A stretch of 64,000 nt of DNA. Source: Heliocidaris tuberculata. Taxonomy: Eukaryota > Echinodermata > Echinoidea > Camarodonta > Echinometridae. The stretch spans positions 28,552,232 to 28,616,231 of the forward strand of contig CM046837.1 in the NCBI GenBank assembly GCA_025618425.1, in the 5' to 3' direction. Numbering within the stretch: position 1 is the stretch's first letter; each line of letters begins with the position of its first letter. The notes below the pieces were generated by a model. The model was not told where the DNA came from. It did not search any database and saw nothing but the letters and a program-made list of their open reading frames with translations. The position numbers and the translations under genes are program-made. Below are positions 27,301 to 36,800 of the stretch, one piece after another.

Positions 27301-28524
27301 TATGAGCGTGAAAGGAGACAAGACCTCAGCCGAAACTACTGCAGAGCTCGCATCACAGGTCCGCTTCATGAAGGACACGGTTGCTAAGCTACGGGCGATG
27401 AAAGTGGATTTTACAGAATTCGCGTGTATGAAGGCTGTAGCATTGTTTAAATCAGGTACGTCTATCCTTATAGGCATTCGATCTAATGGCAGAGAGAGGG
27501 GGGGGGGGAGGAGGAGGAAAAGAGAAAAAAGGGGGTGAGGGGAAATGGTATTAACGTGAAATGAAGATATACGACCCCCTCCCACACCCAAAATCAACCC
27601 ATTTCATCAAAGGAGTTAGAACGGTACCCCTCCCATGATCCCGGTGCCCCCAATGTAGGTACTCACACTACACCTCTATCTATTCCCCATTATACTCCAT
27701 TTTTATCGCATCGAAAAAGTGAATAGTATTCCCGCCACTACTATACAGAACTTTGATTTTCCCTATTTATTAAAACAAATGTGAAAAGGTATTTAGGACA
27801 GAGTTCAATAACGAAAGGTCGAAGGGAGTGGCCTGGGGTGGCTGGGGTAGAAGACTTGCTCATTATGATTAAATCGTCATTATTCGCTACACTAACTTTG
27901 TGTTACTGTACAGATGCCCGGTACAGGGCCCCGTTGCATAAAACTTACCATTAATGGTAACTCTGCTATCAATGGTAACTACCATGGTAACATCACTCAA
28001 CAGCCAATCAAAATCAAGGTTTCTATGGGAGTTACCATTGATGGCAAAGTTACCGTTAATGGTAAGTTTTATGCAACGGGGCCCTGATGTCTGTATATTT
28101 AACCCACTTGTTGACAAAACATGTATTCAACCTTTCATATTAAAACACGCATTTCCATCTAGTGTGCTTAGATTAGAAGTCGCGTCTAAATCAAAATGTG
28201 TCGACTCGTCCTTGTCTATTTAATATTTATTTTCTGTGTGTTATTCAAGCATTTATTACTTTATTAATTTATCATCAAACAGAAACCCCTGGTCTCAGTG
28301 AGCCCCATCGCGTTGAGTCGCTTCAAGACCAAGCCCAAGTGATGCTCGGTGACTATGTACGGTACGCTCACCTCTCCCAACCGACAAGGTTCGGCCGACT
28401 CCTCCTCATGCTCTCCGCTCTCCGGGCCGTCAGCAGCAAGTTCTTGGAGAAGCTCTTTTTCCAACAAACCATTGGAGAGATCCCGATCGAGCGATTGCTC
28501 AGTGACATGTTCCAGACTTGTTAA
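13742..28524 (+). CDS. NR2E1 (TLX): tailless/TLX-type orphan nuclear receptor, whole gene (5 exons)
   Basis: Coding sequence joins 13742-13766, 14585-14827, 25665-26164, 27197-27455 and 28283-28524; all junctions are GT/AG and all phases agree, giving 422 residues. Zinc finger 1 has Cys17, 20, 34 and 37 with the tailless-type P-box CDGCSG; finger 2 has Cys53, 63, 73 and 76, followed by RLRKC and the family-typical [14 protein letters not shown] Pro/Ser-rich hinge of about 100 residues precedes the ligand-binding domain (signature WAK...F...GDQ...LLEETW, about residues 220-270). The protein ends in an AF-2-like helix, [10 protein letters not shown], close to the vertebrate TLX ending. TLX proteins are nuclear DNA-binding repressors of neural and eye development; that role is family knowledge. 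Oddity: the D-box between Cys53 and Cys63 has nine residues, against seven in human TLX and fly tailless. NR2E3 is less likely because of the P-box and the [13 protein letters not shown] block. Confidence 0.92.
14100..14580. repeat. three tandem copies of a ~80-bp unit plus ATT/ATC microsatellite, next to the TLX exon 2 acceptor
   Basis: A block with GTTTAAGTTAAGTATAAG and TTTATTTCATGTTATGTAAA recurs starting at about 14204, 14328 and 14473, separated by (ATT/ATC)n. The last microsatellite forms the polypyrimidine region of the exon 2 splice acceptor. Confidence 0.8.
14585..14827 (+). CDS. NR2E1 (TLX): TLX exon 2, zinc-finger DNA-binding domain
   Basis: Acceptor TTATTTAG and donor GTAAGG bound an 81-codon exon holding both C4 zinc fingers. 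It reads in from [18 protein letters not shown] and reads out at MNKD, one base into the next codon. The acceptor lies in an ATT/ATC microsatellite, so its pyrimidine tract is weak. The open frame that extends past both ends is only intron read-through. Confidence 0.95.
14872..15125. repeat. (GGT/GAT)n microsatellite at the start of TLX intron 2
   Basis: GGTGGTGATGGT-type triplets begin 45 bases after the exon 2 donor and decay into longer GGTGCTGTGAT units. Confidence 0.9.
15575..16255 (-). mobile_element. dispersed element (family of the 20.3-kb copy), split by a hAT insertion
   Basis: 15575-15787 and 16079-16255 are reverse-complement copies of the blocks at about 20914-21105 and 20345-20535. 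The break holds the element at 15788-16078. It carries no coding frame. Confidence 0.75.
15788..16078. mobile_element. non-autonomous hAT-type element with exact 8-bp duplication
   Basis: The ends CATGGGCGCAAATCC and GGATTTGCGCCACTG are inverted repeats. The duplication GTGCAGCG occurs at 15780-15787 and 16079-16086. The interior is C- and G-runs with a TTTTCAGAGAATTTCGG piece seen in several other elements here. Confidence 0.85.
16256..19220. other. low-repeat island in TLX intron 2
   Basis: Apart from (CT)n at 16992-17022, (TA)n at 18404-18431 and GGT/G-runs near 18523-18558, this is unique sequence with higher sequence complexity, especially 17260-17950. No exon is supported. It is a candidate for cis-regulatory elements, which is an inference. 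Confidence 0.35.
19759..19872 (+). pseudogene. remnant of non-LTR reverse transcriptase C-terminus
   Basis: The frame [20 protein letters not shown] then TEFTKQL, ending in TAG, matches the conserved 'FxxxxxxxWNSLPxxxR...FxxxL' end of CR1/L2-type reverse transcriptases. Only about 38 codons remain. Confidence 0.6.
19946..20110. mobile_element. short hAT-like element (same family as 34160)
   Basis: It starts CATGGGCCGGGGG, ends TTCGCGGCCCC and shares GTAGACACGTTTCATAAAAT and GTGAAATCAAATCAG with the 34160-34347 copy. Flanking duplications are degraded. Confidence 0.65.
20171..20912. repeat. two identical 371-bp tandem copies
   Basis: 20171-20541 and 20542-20912 appear base-for-base identical, starting AAGTAGATTTATGGATTC. 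The duplication covers the left part of the inverted-repeat element that continues to about 21155. Confidence 0.9.
20325..21155. mobile_element. inverted-repeat element carrying the internal tandem duplication
   Basis: GGCTTTACTGTAAATCAG at 20325 and CTGATTTACAGTAAAGCGG near 21136 are inverted ends. Related copies lie at 15575-16255 and 60655-61075, so this is a dispersed non-coding family. Confidence 0.65.
21160..23024. other. intronic, no gene seen
   Basis: Two diverged copies of a ~350-bp block can be seen (for example GAATCTTCA..TATTTTTGAG at 21618 and 22020), followed by unique sequence. No exon is supported. Confidence 0.4.
23029..23435. mobile_element. piggyBac-like MITE, copy 1
   Basis: The ends CCCTTTCGAGACA and TGTCCTGAAAGGG are inverted and flanked by TTAA on both sides (23025-23028, 23436-23439), the target site of piggyBac elements. 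No protein is encoded. A second copy lies at 56473-56822. Confidence 0.75.
23498..23580. repeat. (TA)n/(TTTA)n microsatellite
   Basis: About 80 bp of TA, GTAT and TTTA units. Confidence 0.9.
23871..24255. repeat. foldback-like array of 'TTCGGAATTATGAACC' units, copy 1
   Basis: Short units such as CGAAGGTTCGTAATTCCGAA and TTTCATTTTCGGAATTATGA alternate in orientation. The array starts near GTTACGTGTCGTTACTCCG and ends near ATTACGCGTGTG. The same units recur at 36083, 42185 and 49803. Confidence 0.8.
24283..24317. repeat. (CT)n microsatellite
   Basis: About 17 CT units. Confidence 0.9.
25290..25500. repeat. inverted repeat close to TLX exon 3
   Basis: TTTTGATAAAGACACATCGA near 25343 is inverted near 25466-25492 (TATCGATATGTCTTTATCAAA), and GTGAAATCACCCA occurs at 25128 and 25430. 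The outer ends are uncertain. Confidence 0.5.
25665..26164 (+). CDS. NR2E1 (TLX): TLX exon 3, hinge and start of ligand-binding domain
   Basis: The acceptor ATTATCAG is followed by the end of an Ala codon and [11 protein letters not shown], the C-terminal extension of the DNA-binding domain. A Pro/Ser/Thr-rich hinge follows, then [17 protein letters not shown], helix 3 of the ligand-binding domain. The exon ends in GDQ with donor GTTCGT, in phase 0. It lies about 10.8 kb from exon 2. Confidence 0.93.
26165..27196. other. TLX intron 3
   Basis: 1,032 bp with C-runs near 26805-26823 and 27026-27037 and a (CA)n near 27040-27055. No exon is supported. Confidence 0.6.
27197..27455 (+). CDS. NR2E1 (TLX): TLX exon 4, middle of ligand-binding domain
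   Basis: The acceptor CATGCAG opens [20 protein letters not shown], matching helices 4-5 of TLX proteins, and [15 protein letters not shown] matches the conserved TEFACLK block of helices 7-8. The donor is GTACGT, one base into a codon. Confidence 0.94.
27924..28086. mobile_element. 163-bp palindromic MITE in TLX intron 4
   Basis: The ends CAGGGCCCCGTTGCATAAAA and TTTTATGCAACGGGGCCCTG are perfect inverted repeats, and TTACCATTAATGGTAA-type sub-palindromes lie inside. The whole element could fold into one hairpin. Confidence 0.85.
28283..28524 (+). CDS. NR2E1 (TLX): TLX exon 5, C-terminal end with AF-2 helix and stop
   Basis: The acceptor ATCAAACAG opens [19 protein letters not shown], aligning with the LQDEAQ region of human [18 protein letters not shown] and [13 protein letters not shown] complete helices 10-12, and TAA stops at 28522-28524. 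The C-terminus is two or three residues shorter than in vertebrates. Confidence 0.94.
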
Positions 28525-29620
28525 AAGCATTGTCATCAAAATCTTTGGTCTTAATATACATTTACACCTAAAAGGATGTTCGACAACTTTTACAGCCCCA
28601 GATTTATTTGAGGTTGAATACCAAATTACAAAGAACATATTTTGCGGCTCTTTCTTTCATTTGTGCTTGAAGTGGAGCCCCTCGGGGGAATTGCTTTTAT
28701 TTGTCAACTTTTTTGTGCTTGTGCAGACAAGGTTCATAAATCCATAGATATTTTCAAACAGTCACATATTTCATCTATCTTTCTCCGTAGACACAACTTA
28801 TGGAGCAAAAAACTTGCGAGTTATGCATTTACCCCCCCCCCCCCCCGTATTCAAAAGACGAATCGACGCCCCTGTACATAGCATAGCATGTGAATGACTA
28901 TGTTGATCAACATTCCAATGATATTCAGAACAGTATTAAATAAATATTATTCATTTTGAATTTTCTTCACTATATATAATCATGATAATCGTCTAAAGTA
29001 ACTCCATGCTAAATCCAGATCGGCCTACGCATGTATACAGAAATGGCTTCGGGCATGTTTTGATGTTTACGTCAGTATACGTTTGTAGCAGAGAGTTGTT
29101 CCTTTTTGCTCATATTTCCTGAGCAAACGGCGAATTATTGTATTGCTAGAGTGGATGCGTGTATATAAATATAAATATGTACAGGAATATTAACTTATTC
29201 TTTCCAACATTCCAGTTCTACAGGTATTTCACTTGTAAGTTATTTAGTTTGTATAATGAAGAAGTTCAAACTTAAGGGAAGATCTTAGAGGACTACTATT
29301 GTAAATATTAGACGCGAAAGTGGGTGCAAAAAATATAAAATGATACAATCGTATTTCAGCATTGTGTAAACAAAAAAATTGTAAAAGTTTTAGATTAGGA
29401 TCTACTTTCTTTAATAAAATTCTTGATTACGTTTTTTGAAATACTATTTATACCCAAAGTCCGATTAAATTTAATGGGACAAGACAATGATCATCACCAA
29501 GGTATTATTTGTAGTAGATTAGGGGAAAAAACACATAAATAGCCAATTTATTCCTTTATAATAGTGATTAAGCATTAGCATCCAAGACTAGAATAAGAAG
29601 AAAAAAATATACCATTATAG
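28525..29620. other. TLX 3' UTR and intergenic sequence
   Basis: Contains the candidate AATAAA at 28939 and a C-run at about 28833-28846 next to GACGCCCCTG, which looks like a hAT end. No other gene was seen. Confidence 0.4.
28939..28944 (+). terminator. candidate TLX polyadenylation signal
   Basis: AATAAA 415 bases after the TLX stop codon, the first canonical hexamer downstream on this strand that I noticed. It would give a 3' UTR of about 430 bases that includes a poly-C stretch near 28833-28846. Confidence 0.35.
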
Positions 29621-29625
29621 TCCGT

Positions 29626-31346
29626 GCCGGTGTCATAGGCGATTTGTTCCGAGCAGGCGATTGGTTCCACAGGATCCAATCGACTGAATGTCTACCCGCC
29701 GATTGGATCCGCTTTGGTCGAGTCGATGCGAGCGTCATAGGCGATTGGTTCCGGCCAGGAGATTCGTTCCTTGGAACCAATCGACGAGATATTTAGCCGC
29801 TCATGCGATCCGAATCTCTTTTCTGCTCAAGCATCATGTCATGGTAACACCCCTAAAGAAAAATGTACTCTTTTGGTCGCCTTTTGTAACCAATCAAAGT
29901 CCTCCAAATCAGCCACACCAACAGAACGGACACTGTTGCCTATTTACGAATTTTGTAGAGAAAAATGTACTCTTCGCGAATTTTGTCATTTTGACAGTTA
30001 AGGTGCAACAGTAAATACAACAATATAAGCTAGAACAGAGTATACATATGTTTACCCTTTAATACATGAAACACATAGCATACTGGATATCATACATGTG
30101 ACCTGTATTGTGAACTATTCAACTCTTTTAGATGCTTCCAAATGGGATCCCTACGTGAAAGGGGCAAAGATAGCAGGGTGTATACAATCATCCCCCAGGT
30201 TTTAGGGACAAAAAAAAAAAAAAAAAAAAAATAGGAAATAGAGAGTGAAACAAGATAAGCACATTTCTAGCTTTTATTATCTGTAAAGCTTTGTCTTTCA
30301 AAATTATGTGGTCCAATAATAACTAGTGTAAAAATACATGCCATGTTCCCCCATCAGCACTGGGACACACACAAAAAAAGGTTATCGGGTTAATGAAAAA
30401 TGTTTGCTACACCCCCAAAATGCGATAACCCCCCTTTTTTTTTTGTTGTTGTTGTTGCTTGTCAGAGAATTTTGGAGGAAAAGTAGACCCCCAAAATGTG
30501 CTAACCTTTTTTTTTTTTTGCTTGTCAGAAAATTTTCGGAGATTCCCCCCCCCCCCCCGTTACAAAATCCTGGATACCCACTGCCCATCAGGCCATTACA
30601 GATGGACTTAAGATATGAATAAGCATAATATACACTCAGGGGCGGATCCAGGATTTCGTATAAGGGGGGGGGGGGGCAAACAAATGGAGGATTGTCAACT
30701 TTGGGAAACTGCTTGGAGGGAGACCCATATTTTTCTGGTCTCGCCAGCCCTCCAAAAGTCGCTCAGTAGGGGGGGGGGGGGGGTTATGGGGTACATTTCC
30801 CCTCCATAATACTCTGACAATCAAAAAAAAAATTAAAAAAAGGTTTCCTGTTCTAAAAGGGGGGGCACAATCAAAAATAGGGGGGCACAATGCATTGTTT
30901 TCTTTCAAAATGAGGGGGGGGGGGCACGGGCCGGGATTGCCCCCCCCCCCAGTCCGCCACTGTATACACTGTATACATCACTGGCGTACTGGTGGAGGGC
31001 TTGGGGGCAGTAGCCCCCCCCCCCCCCATTCTGCGCAAAGGAAAAAAGAAAAAAAAAAGAAAAGAAAAAGAAAAAAAAAAAAAGAAAAAGAAAAGAAAAA
31101 GAAAAAGAAAAAGAAAAGAAATAGAAATGAAAAAAGGGAGAAAATGAAGTATGCAGGTAAACAATACTGCCCCAATGGAAAACTAATGTCGGAACCAAAC
31201 GGCGGCTTTCGTTACGTATCGGCCAAAAGTGATATCAGTCGTTTGAGTCCACTGGAACGAATCGACTAGTCGCTTGGTTCCGGGGAACGAATCGACTAGT
31301 CGTTTCGTTCCGCCGGAACCCGGAACAGATCGACTATGACACCGGC
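29626..31346. mobile_element. 1.7-kb inverted-repeat (foldback-like) element with a nested hAT
   Basis: GCCGGTGTCATAG at 29626-29638 is repeated exactly inverted at 31334-31346. Both ends hold repeats of GCGATTGGTTCC/GGAACGAATCGACTAG type. No transposase is visible. The hAT at 30637-30962 lies inside. Confidence 0.5.
30637..30962. mobile_element. non-autonomous hAT-type element, exact 8-bp duplication
   Basis: It starts CAGGGGCGGATCCAGG and ends AGTCCGCCACTG, flanked by TATACACT at 30629-30636 and 30963-30970. The interior is G- and C-runs. Confidence 0.85.
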
Positions 31347-31997
31347 TATATGTTTACAAGGTCTTGTCATCCAAAATACGCAGTACAGCTCTTTATTTTT
31401 TGCTCAAGGCTTCCATGTTTTTTTTTTTGTGGTTTTTGGGGGGTTTTTTTTGTTGTTGTTTTCATAGACCCATAGTTAAACATTGTTCATTTAATTCTAG
31501 TTCATAAGATAAAATATCAAGTCATATAATAAATTAGTCATAATTTGAAGCCGTCTGTGAGACTTTGCTCAATGCAACATCATTATAGCAATTATATTGG
31601 TTTAATTCGCAGTGATCTCTTTCTATCTCTGCAGTAGAAAATATTAGACTAACGAAAAATTATTATTTTTCTTATAGATGATTATTGTAGATTATCTCTG
31701 CTTTTATGTGAGCTTATGTTGTCACTCTAAAATACCGTTTTCGTTTATATCTAACTTTACACTAAGTTTTACATTCCAATATTTTTTATTACCATATTAA
31801 TTCGCCATTCCATACATTATTACCCATTATGCATTTTTATGTGCATATGTTTTACTTTATGAATGAATGCTCATAAATTGTGTATCTCATTATAACGACT
31901 CATCCACCTGTACATACAGATTTCCTTTTCCTGAACAATATTATGATGTATGGTAGCATTTTTTTTATATGGCCATGATGGCATAAATCGAAAATAT

Positions 31998-32032
<35 letters not shown>

Positions 32033-32180
32033 AAGAGAGAGGAGTAGAGAGTATACGAGAGATGTATAGAGAAAAAAGAGAAGAGGGGAGGGAGAACGGG
32101 AAGAAATAGAACGAGGAACGGAGAGAAGAGAGAAGAGGAAAGGAGATATATGGAAAGAGAGAGAGAGAGACTGAGAGAAG
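31998..32180. repeat. (GA)n purine tract
   Basis: A pure GA run of about 30 bases followed by imperfect GAGAAG units. Confidence 0.9.
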
Positions 32181-32584
32181 TAATACAGATATAGAAGAGA
32201 AAAAAATGATGTAGGGTGAAAAAGAAAGCTGATAATATTTAAAAATTCAACCACAAAAAAGGAAGAGAGAAGTCAAGAAGAAGACAAGAAGAAAGAAGAA
32301 TAGGGGTGAGTGCTGGGCAGATGAAAACTGGATGAATGAGAGAATTGGGTGATAAAGAAAAGAAGAAATGAGATAAAGAAATGAAAGAGGATAAAAGACG
32401 AATGGAGCACTCTAGACACAACTGCATGTGTAAAAATTACATATTATTGGGTAAAAAGGGAACATACATGGTTGGGAAAAACTTTATCCCAAACTGGATA
32501 ATGTGTACCAGAAATTAGAGTAAAACTGTGGCCAACAAGCATGCATCTTCCCTTTTTACCCAATATTGGGTAAATTTTACCCAA

Positions 32585-32628
32585 CTTTTTAGAGTGAGGG
32601 AGAGGGAGGGTGAAGAAGAGAGACAGGA

Positions 32629-32662
<34 letters not shown>

Positions 32663-32764
32663 AGGCAGAGAGAGGGAGAGATGATAAAGAAGTAGAGATG
32701 TGTAAAAACATTTACGGGGAAAAGTGCGAAGGGGCAAGAGGGAGTGGCATAGAGACAATGAGAC

Positions 32765-32797
<33 letters not shown>

Positions 32798-32820
32798 TTG
32801 TGTGAAAAGGAGAGAGATGT
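32585..32820. repeat. (GA)n purine tract
   Basis: GAGAGAG blocks at 32630-32680 and 32762-32800, interrupted by mixed purines. Confidence 0.88.
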
Positions 32821-33721
32821 GGGATGGTCTGATGGTTTACGTAGATGAAGAATTTGGTTGATCGAACTTAGCAACAACAAAAAAATAACTATTGGGTTTG
32901 CGAGAGAAAAAGGATGTCAACGAAATTGCCATTAAAGGCAAACCAAGAACATGTAGAATGGATCATCATTAGAATCAAGCAAACCAGCTCAGTAATCAAA
33001 GACAACTTAGTCTGAACAGATCTTTAATTACATAATTACTTGAGAAATCCGTCAATCACAATAAAATACACATAAAACAATAAAATAATGCACCTCTCCA
33101 ACCTCTTACTTGTAGATTACATTTTAATTCATAAATTGAAACATGCGAAACTGTTGTATATACTACCACGTCACTCACTCTATAAATGTTATCAAACCAA
33201 ATTCTCACTCTGTTCAGATTCCTGATGTAATACTAAACCATAAATGAACAATGATTCTAAAGTAATGGCTCCTCATAAATATGCAACTACGAGTAAGCAT
33301 CAATCAATTTCTAATTCTGGGGCCAATACAACGCAACGATGTACGCCACTGTCTTAAATTCTGTCTTAAAACTCACTTACCATTAGGTATAGATACAGAA
33401 TGTGTATGTTTGCTGTTATAATTTAGATACCATATTATGACTGAAATATCATATCCATAGAATATACGTGAGACTGAAGGCTGCTTGAAAGTATTCAAGT
33501 TTTTCCATATTTTATAGATACTTCTTATGCTTTCGGGCTTTTTGGTAAATTTCATTTGTATTAGAAAACCTTTAACAGATTAAAATCAAAATACAAGAAT
33601 CATTTTTATGCAAAACAAAAATCAATATCCACCACTCGAGGTGATCGAAAAACATGATACACGACTTCTTGTAATGATGAAGACGATATTATGTTTGTAT
33701 TTCGATTTCTATTTTTTCATC

Positions 33722-33727
33722 TTTATT
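33722..33727 (-). terminator. candidate polyadenylation signal of solute-binding-like gene
   Basis: AATAAA on the minus strand about 100 bases after the stop codon, a typical spacing for a short 3' UTR. Confidence 0.45.
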
Positions 33728-33826
33728 ATATTTTTATAAGTGTATTTCATGTGATGTGATGAATCATGTAGTATTGTAATGCCAGGAGATCCTCTGGAAG
33801 GTACCTGACGTCATTGCTTAGTGTGC

Positions 33827-33873
33827 TCAGTAACCAATGCAGATATCTGAAGCAGTGGAACCAGGAATATCAC
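33827..33873 (-). CDS. solute-binding-like gene exon 8 with stop
   Basis: The acceptor ACTGTAG opens GDIPGSTASDICIGY and a TGA at 33829-33827. Phase agrees with exon 7 (NEHG). It is short and has no independent homology, so it is slightly less certain than the other exons. Confidence 0.7.
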
Positions 33874-36800
33874 CTACAGTAGAAGAAAGAAAAAGATGAA
33901 TAAGTATTACAAATAAAAATATATTGGTCTAGATAACGGGCTTTTTATTTCTTCTTCTTTTACTTCTTCTTTTCTCCTCCTCCTCCTCTCCTACCTCCTT
34001 CTCCTTATTTTCCTCCTCCTCCTCCTCCTCCTCCTCCTCCTCCTCCTCATCCTCCTTCTTCTTCTCCTCCTTCTTCTTCGTCTTCGTCTTCTAATTCTTT
34101 AAAACTGTAACTTATGGAAGATGAATTAACATTGTAATGCAAAGAGTTCCTCTGGAAAGCATGGGCCGCGGAACCAGGGGGATGGGGCTGCAGCCCCCCC
34201 CCCCCTCCACCCCCACTTTTTTGAGTAGACACGTTTCATAAAATCTCGGAAACAAGGTTCGAAAATGTCATTAAAAGAGTGAAATCAAATCAGCCACCCA
34301 CCCCCCCCCCCCCCTCCACCACCACTTTCAAAAACGCTCCGCGACCCCTGGAAAGTACCTGACGTCTCTTCTCAGTGTAAGGTTAGACAACATTCACCAA
34401 TATATCACAGGGCTGCCGACATTCGCGACAGCTATAAAAACTAACAAATATATTTCAATTTAACATAGTATTTACTCATACCGTGCTCGTTGACGATATT
34501 TTGGCAAATGGTGTCGTAACGACTGGTCCCGACGAGTCTACTGAATGCATCGTCCCACCAACGGATGAATTCTTTGTTGGCCTTTGAAGTCATCATACTT
34601 CCACCGGCCGCTTCACACTTATTCGGAAAGTCCGCGGGAGAAATAGTTTCCAGCGCAGCGTCGAGTTGGGGTCGTATGACACTGAAAGCGACATCGACCT
34701 TTTTGAGAATAAAGCAAATAAATATTAATTAATTGATGTCTGGTTTTACTTACGTGTTGATAAAGCATGGGTATAACCATGAGACTACAGTGACTGATAA
34801 ATTTTCAGAGGAAAATGTTTGTGATGGTGTAGGTCTAAACGAATGAAATCGTTTTTGCGTGTTTGACACTTCAACATCTACTTCTGATATACAATAAGTA
34901 ATATTCAAGGCCCCAATTGGTCACCATCATCACCAACACCAGTCACCATAAGTCACCTACTACCAGCAGTCAACAACCACCAACATTCACCACCACTACC
35001 ACCCATTACCACCACCACCAGTCAACAACCACCACCACTAAAAGTCACCACCACCACCACTACTACCACAACTAGTCACCATGACCATCACCACCACCAC
35101 CACTAGTTAACACCATCACCACTACCACCACCACCACCACCACTAGTCACAATAATCACCACCACCACCAATACCACTATCACTATCACAATCCCCATAA
35201 CCACCACCACTAGTCACCACCATCACCACTACCACCACCACCACCACCAGTCACAATCATCACCACCACCACTACTATCACCATCACCATAACCATCACC
35301 ACTAGTCACCGCCACCACCATCACCACCAGTCACCCACACCAGTTACCATTTCCACCATTCACCATCATCACCACCACCAAACACCACCACCAAACACCA
35401 CCACCAAACACCACCACCAAATTTCTTATTAAAAGCACCTTTTAATGATCTAAAATGAGGCCAACCTCTGAAATATGCGTCAGGGCGAGAGGAAAACCCC
35501 AAGCCTATGATACCATGAACACCTTCAGATAAATTAAACACAGGATATGTGTCCTCTAAAATCATATCACCATGATGAAACTTACATCTCCGTTCTGCAC
35601 GGCGGCGATCAGCTCTTCAGCTGTATCGTAAGTGATCTTCTGACTATCGGATGGCAGATCGGCTCCCTGGTAGCAAGATAAGGTCGTAAAAAGTAGAGGC
35701 TTTTAAAATTTAAAGTAAAATACAAATAAAAGATGTTTTAATCCATTCATTTCCTCGTTCATATTTTGTCTGACACGTTAGGGATTTACTGACTGATCTC
35801 CGGTGAAAAATCAGTTGTAAAAAACTGTTAAATATAATAATTTGTTTCAATAACGTCAATAATTATAATGTAACATTTCAATGGCAATGAACGGCAAAAG
35901 GGAAAGAGGATTGTCATGTAGGGGGGGGGGAACAAAAACAGGAACGGAAAAGCAGCACAGAAAAACAGCATACGTTACAGTGTATACAGTCTTGGTTTTC
36001 TTCTCTCTTTTTTAGCAAAAAAAAAATCGATTATTCTACATGGAGATATAGGGGATAGAGAAGAGGAGGCACTCTTTTTTCCGAAGGTTCATAATCATGA
36101 TAAACATTCCGAACGTTCATATTTCCGAAAACGATACAGGATTCTATTTCATTTCTGAAATTACGAACCATAGGAATAGCGACTCTTTAGACTTATGAAC
36201 CTTCGGAAACACGACATGTAACCTCAATGTGGTGGGGGGAGGCAATGATGGGAGAGGATTAGAGGATAGAAAAGGAGAGGTGCAGATGGAAGATGAAATT
36301 TGGCGGAGCGATAGGAGATGTGGGACGGAGAGGGAGAGAGGTATGGAGGTAGGGTGGGAGGGTGGGAGGGTGGGAGGGAGGAAGGGAATGAGGGGGAGGG
36401 AGGGAGAGATGGAGAGAGTGAGGGAGGGAAGGAGGGAGGAAGGAAAGGAGGGAGGGAGAGGGGGAGGGAGAGGGGAGGGAGAGGGGATGGAGAGATGAAA
36501 GGATGGAGGGAGAGGAGGAGAAAGATGAAGTAGGAAGAGAGGAGGGGAGAAAGCTGAGCTTGGAAAGGGCCAGGGATGAGCAGTGAGTGTAGAAAAGATA
36601 TGGGAAGTGAAAAGGACAGAGAGCGGAGAAGGGAAAGGTGAAGAGTGAATTTTTGGTGGGAGAAGCACTGGAGAGTTGGAAGGGGGTGAGACGATAAAGA
36701 AGAGAGTGGGGAGGAGGAGGATCAGGAAGAGATGAAGAATGGAGAGGTGATGAGGGGGATGAGGGTGGGATTGGGAGCAGGATAGGGAGGAGGAGGAGGA

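Larger units (their letters stand above)
31347..33721. other. intergenic, no gene seen
   Basis: Lies between the TLX 3' side and the end of the solute-binding-like gene. It holds (GA)n at 31998-32040 and 32620-32810 and a small inverted repeat at about 32447-32570 (TATTGGGTAAAAAGGGAA). No exon is supported. Confidence 0.45.

Noticed and set aside
30871..31269. Lys-rich and Phe-rich frames
   Set aside because: Translation of an A-rich tract at 31038-31140 and neighbouring G/C runs of transposon origin.
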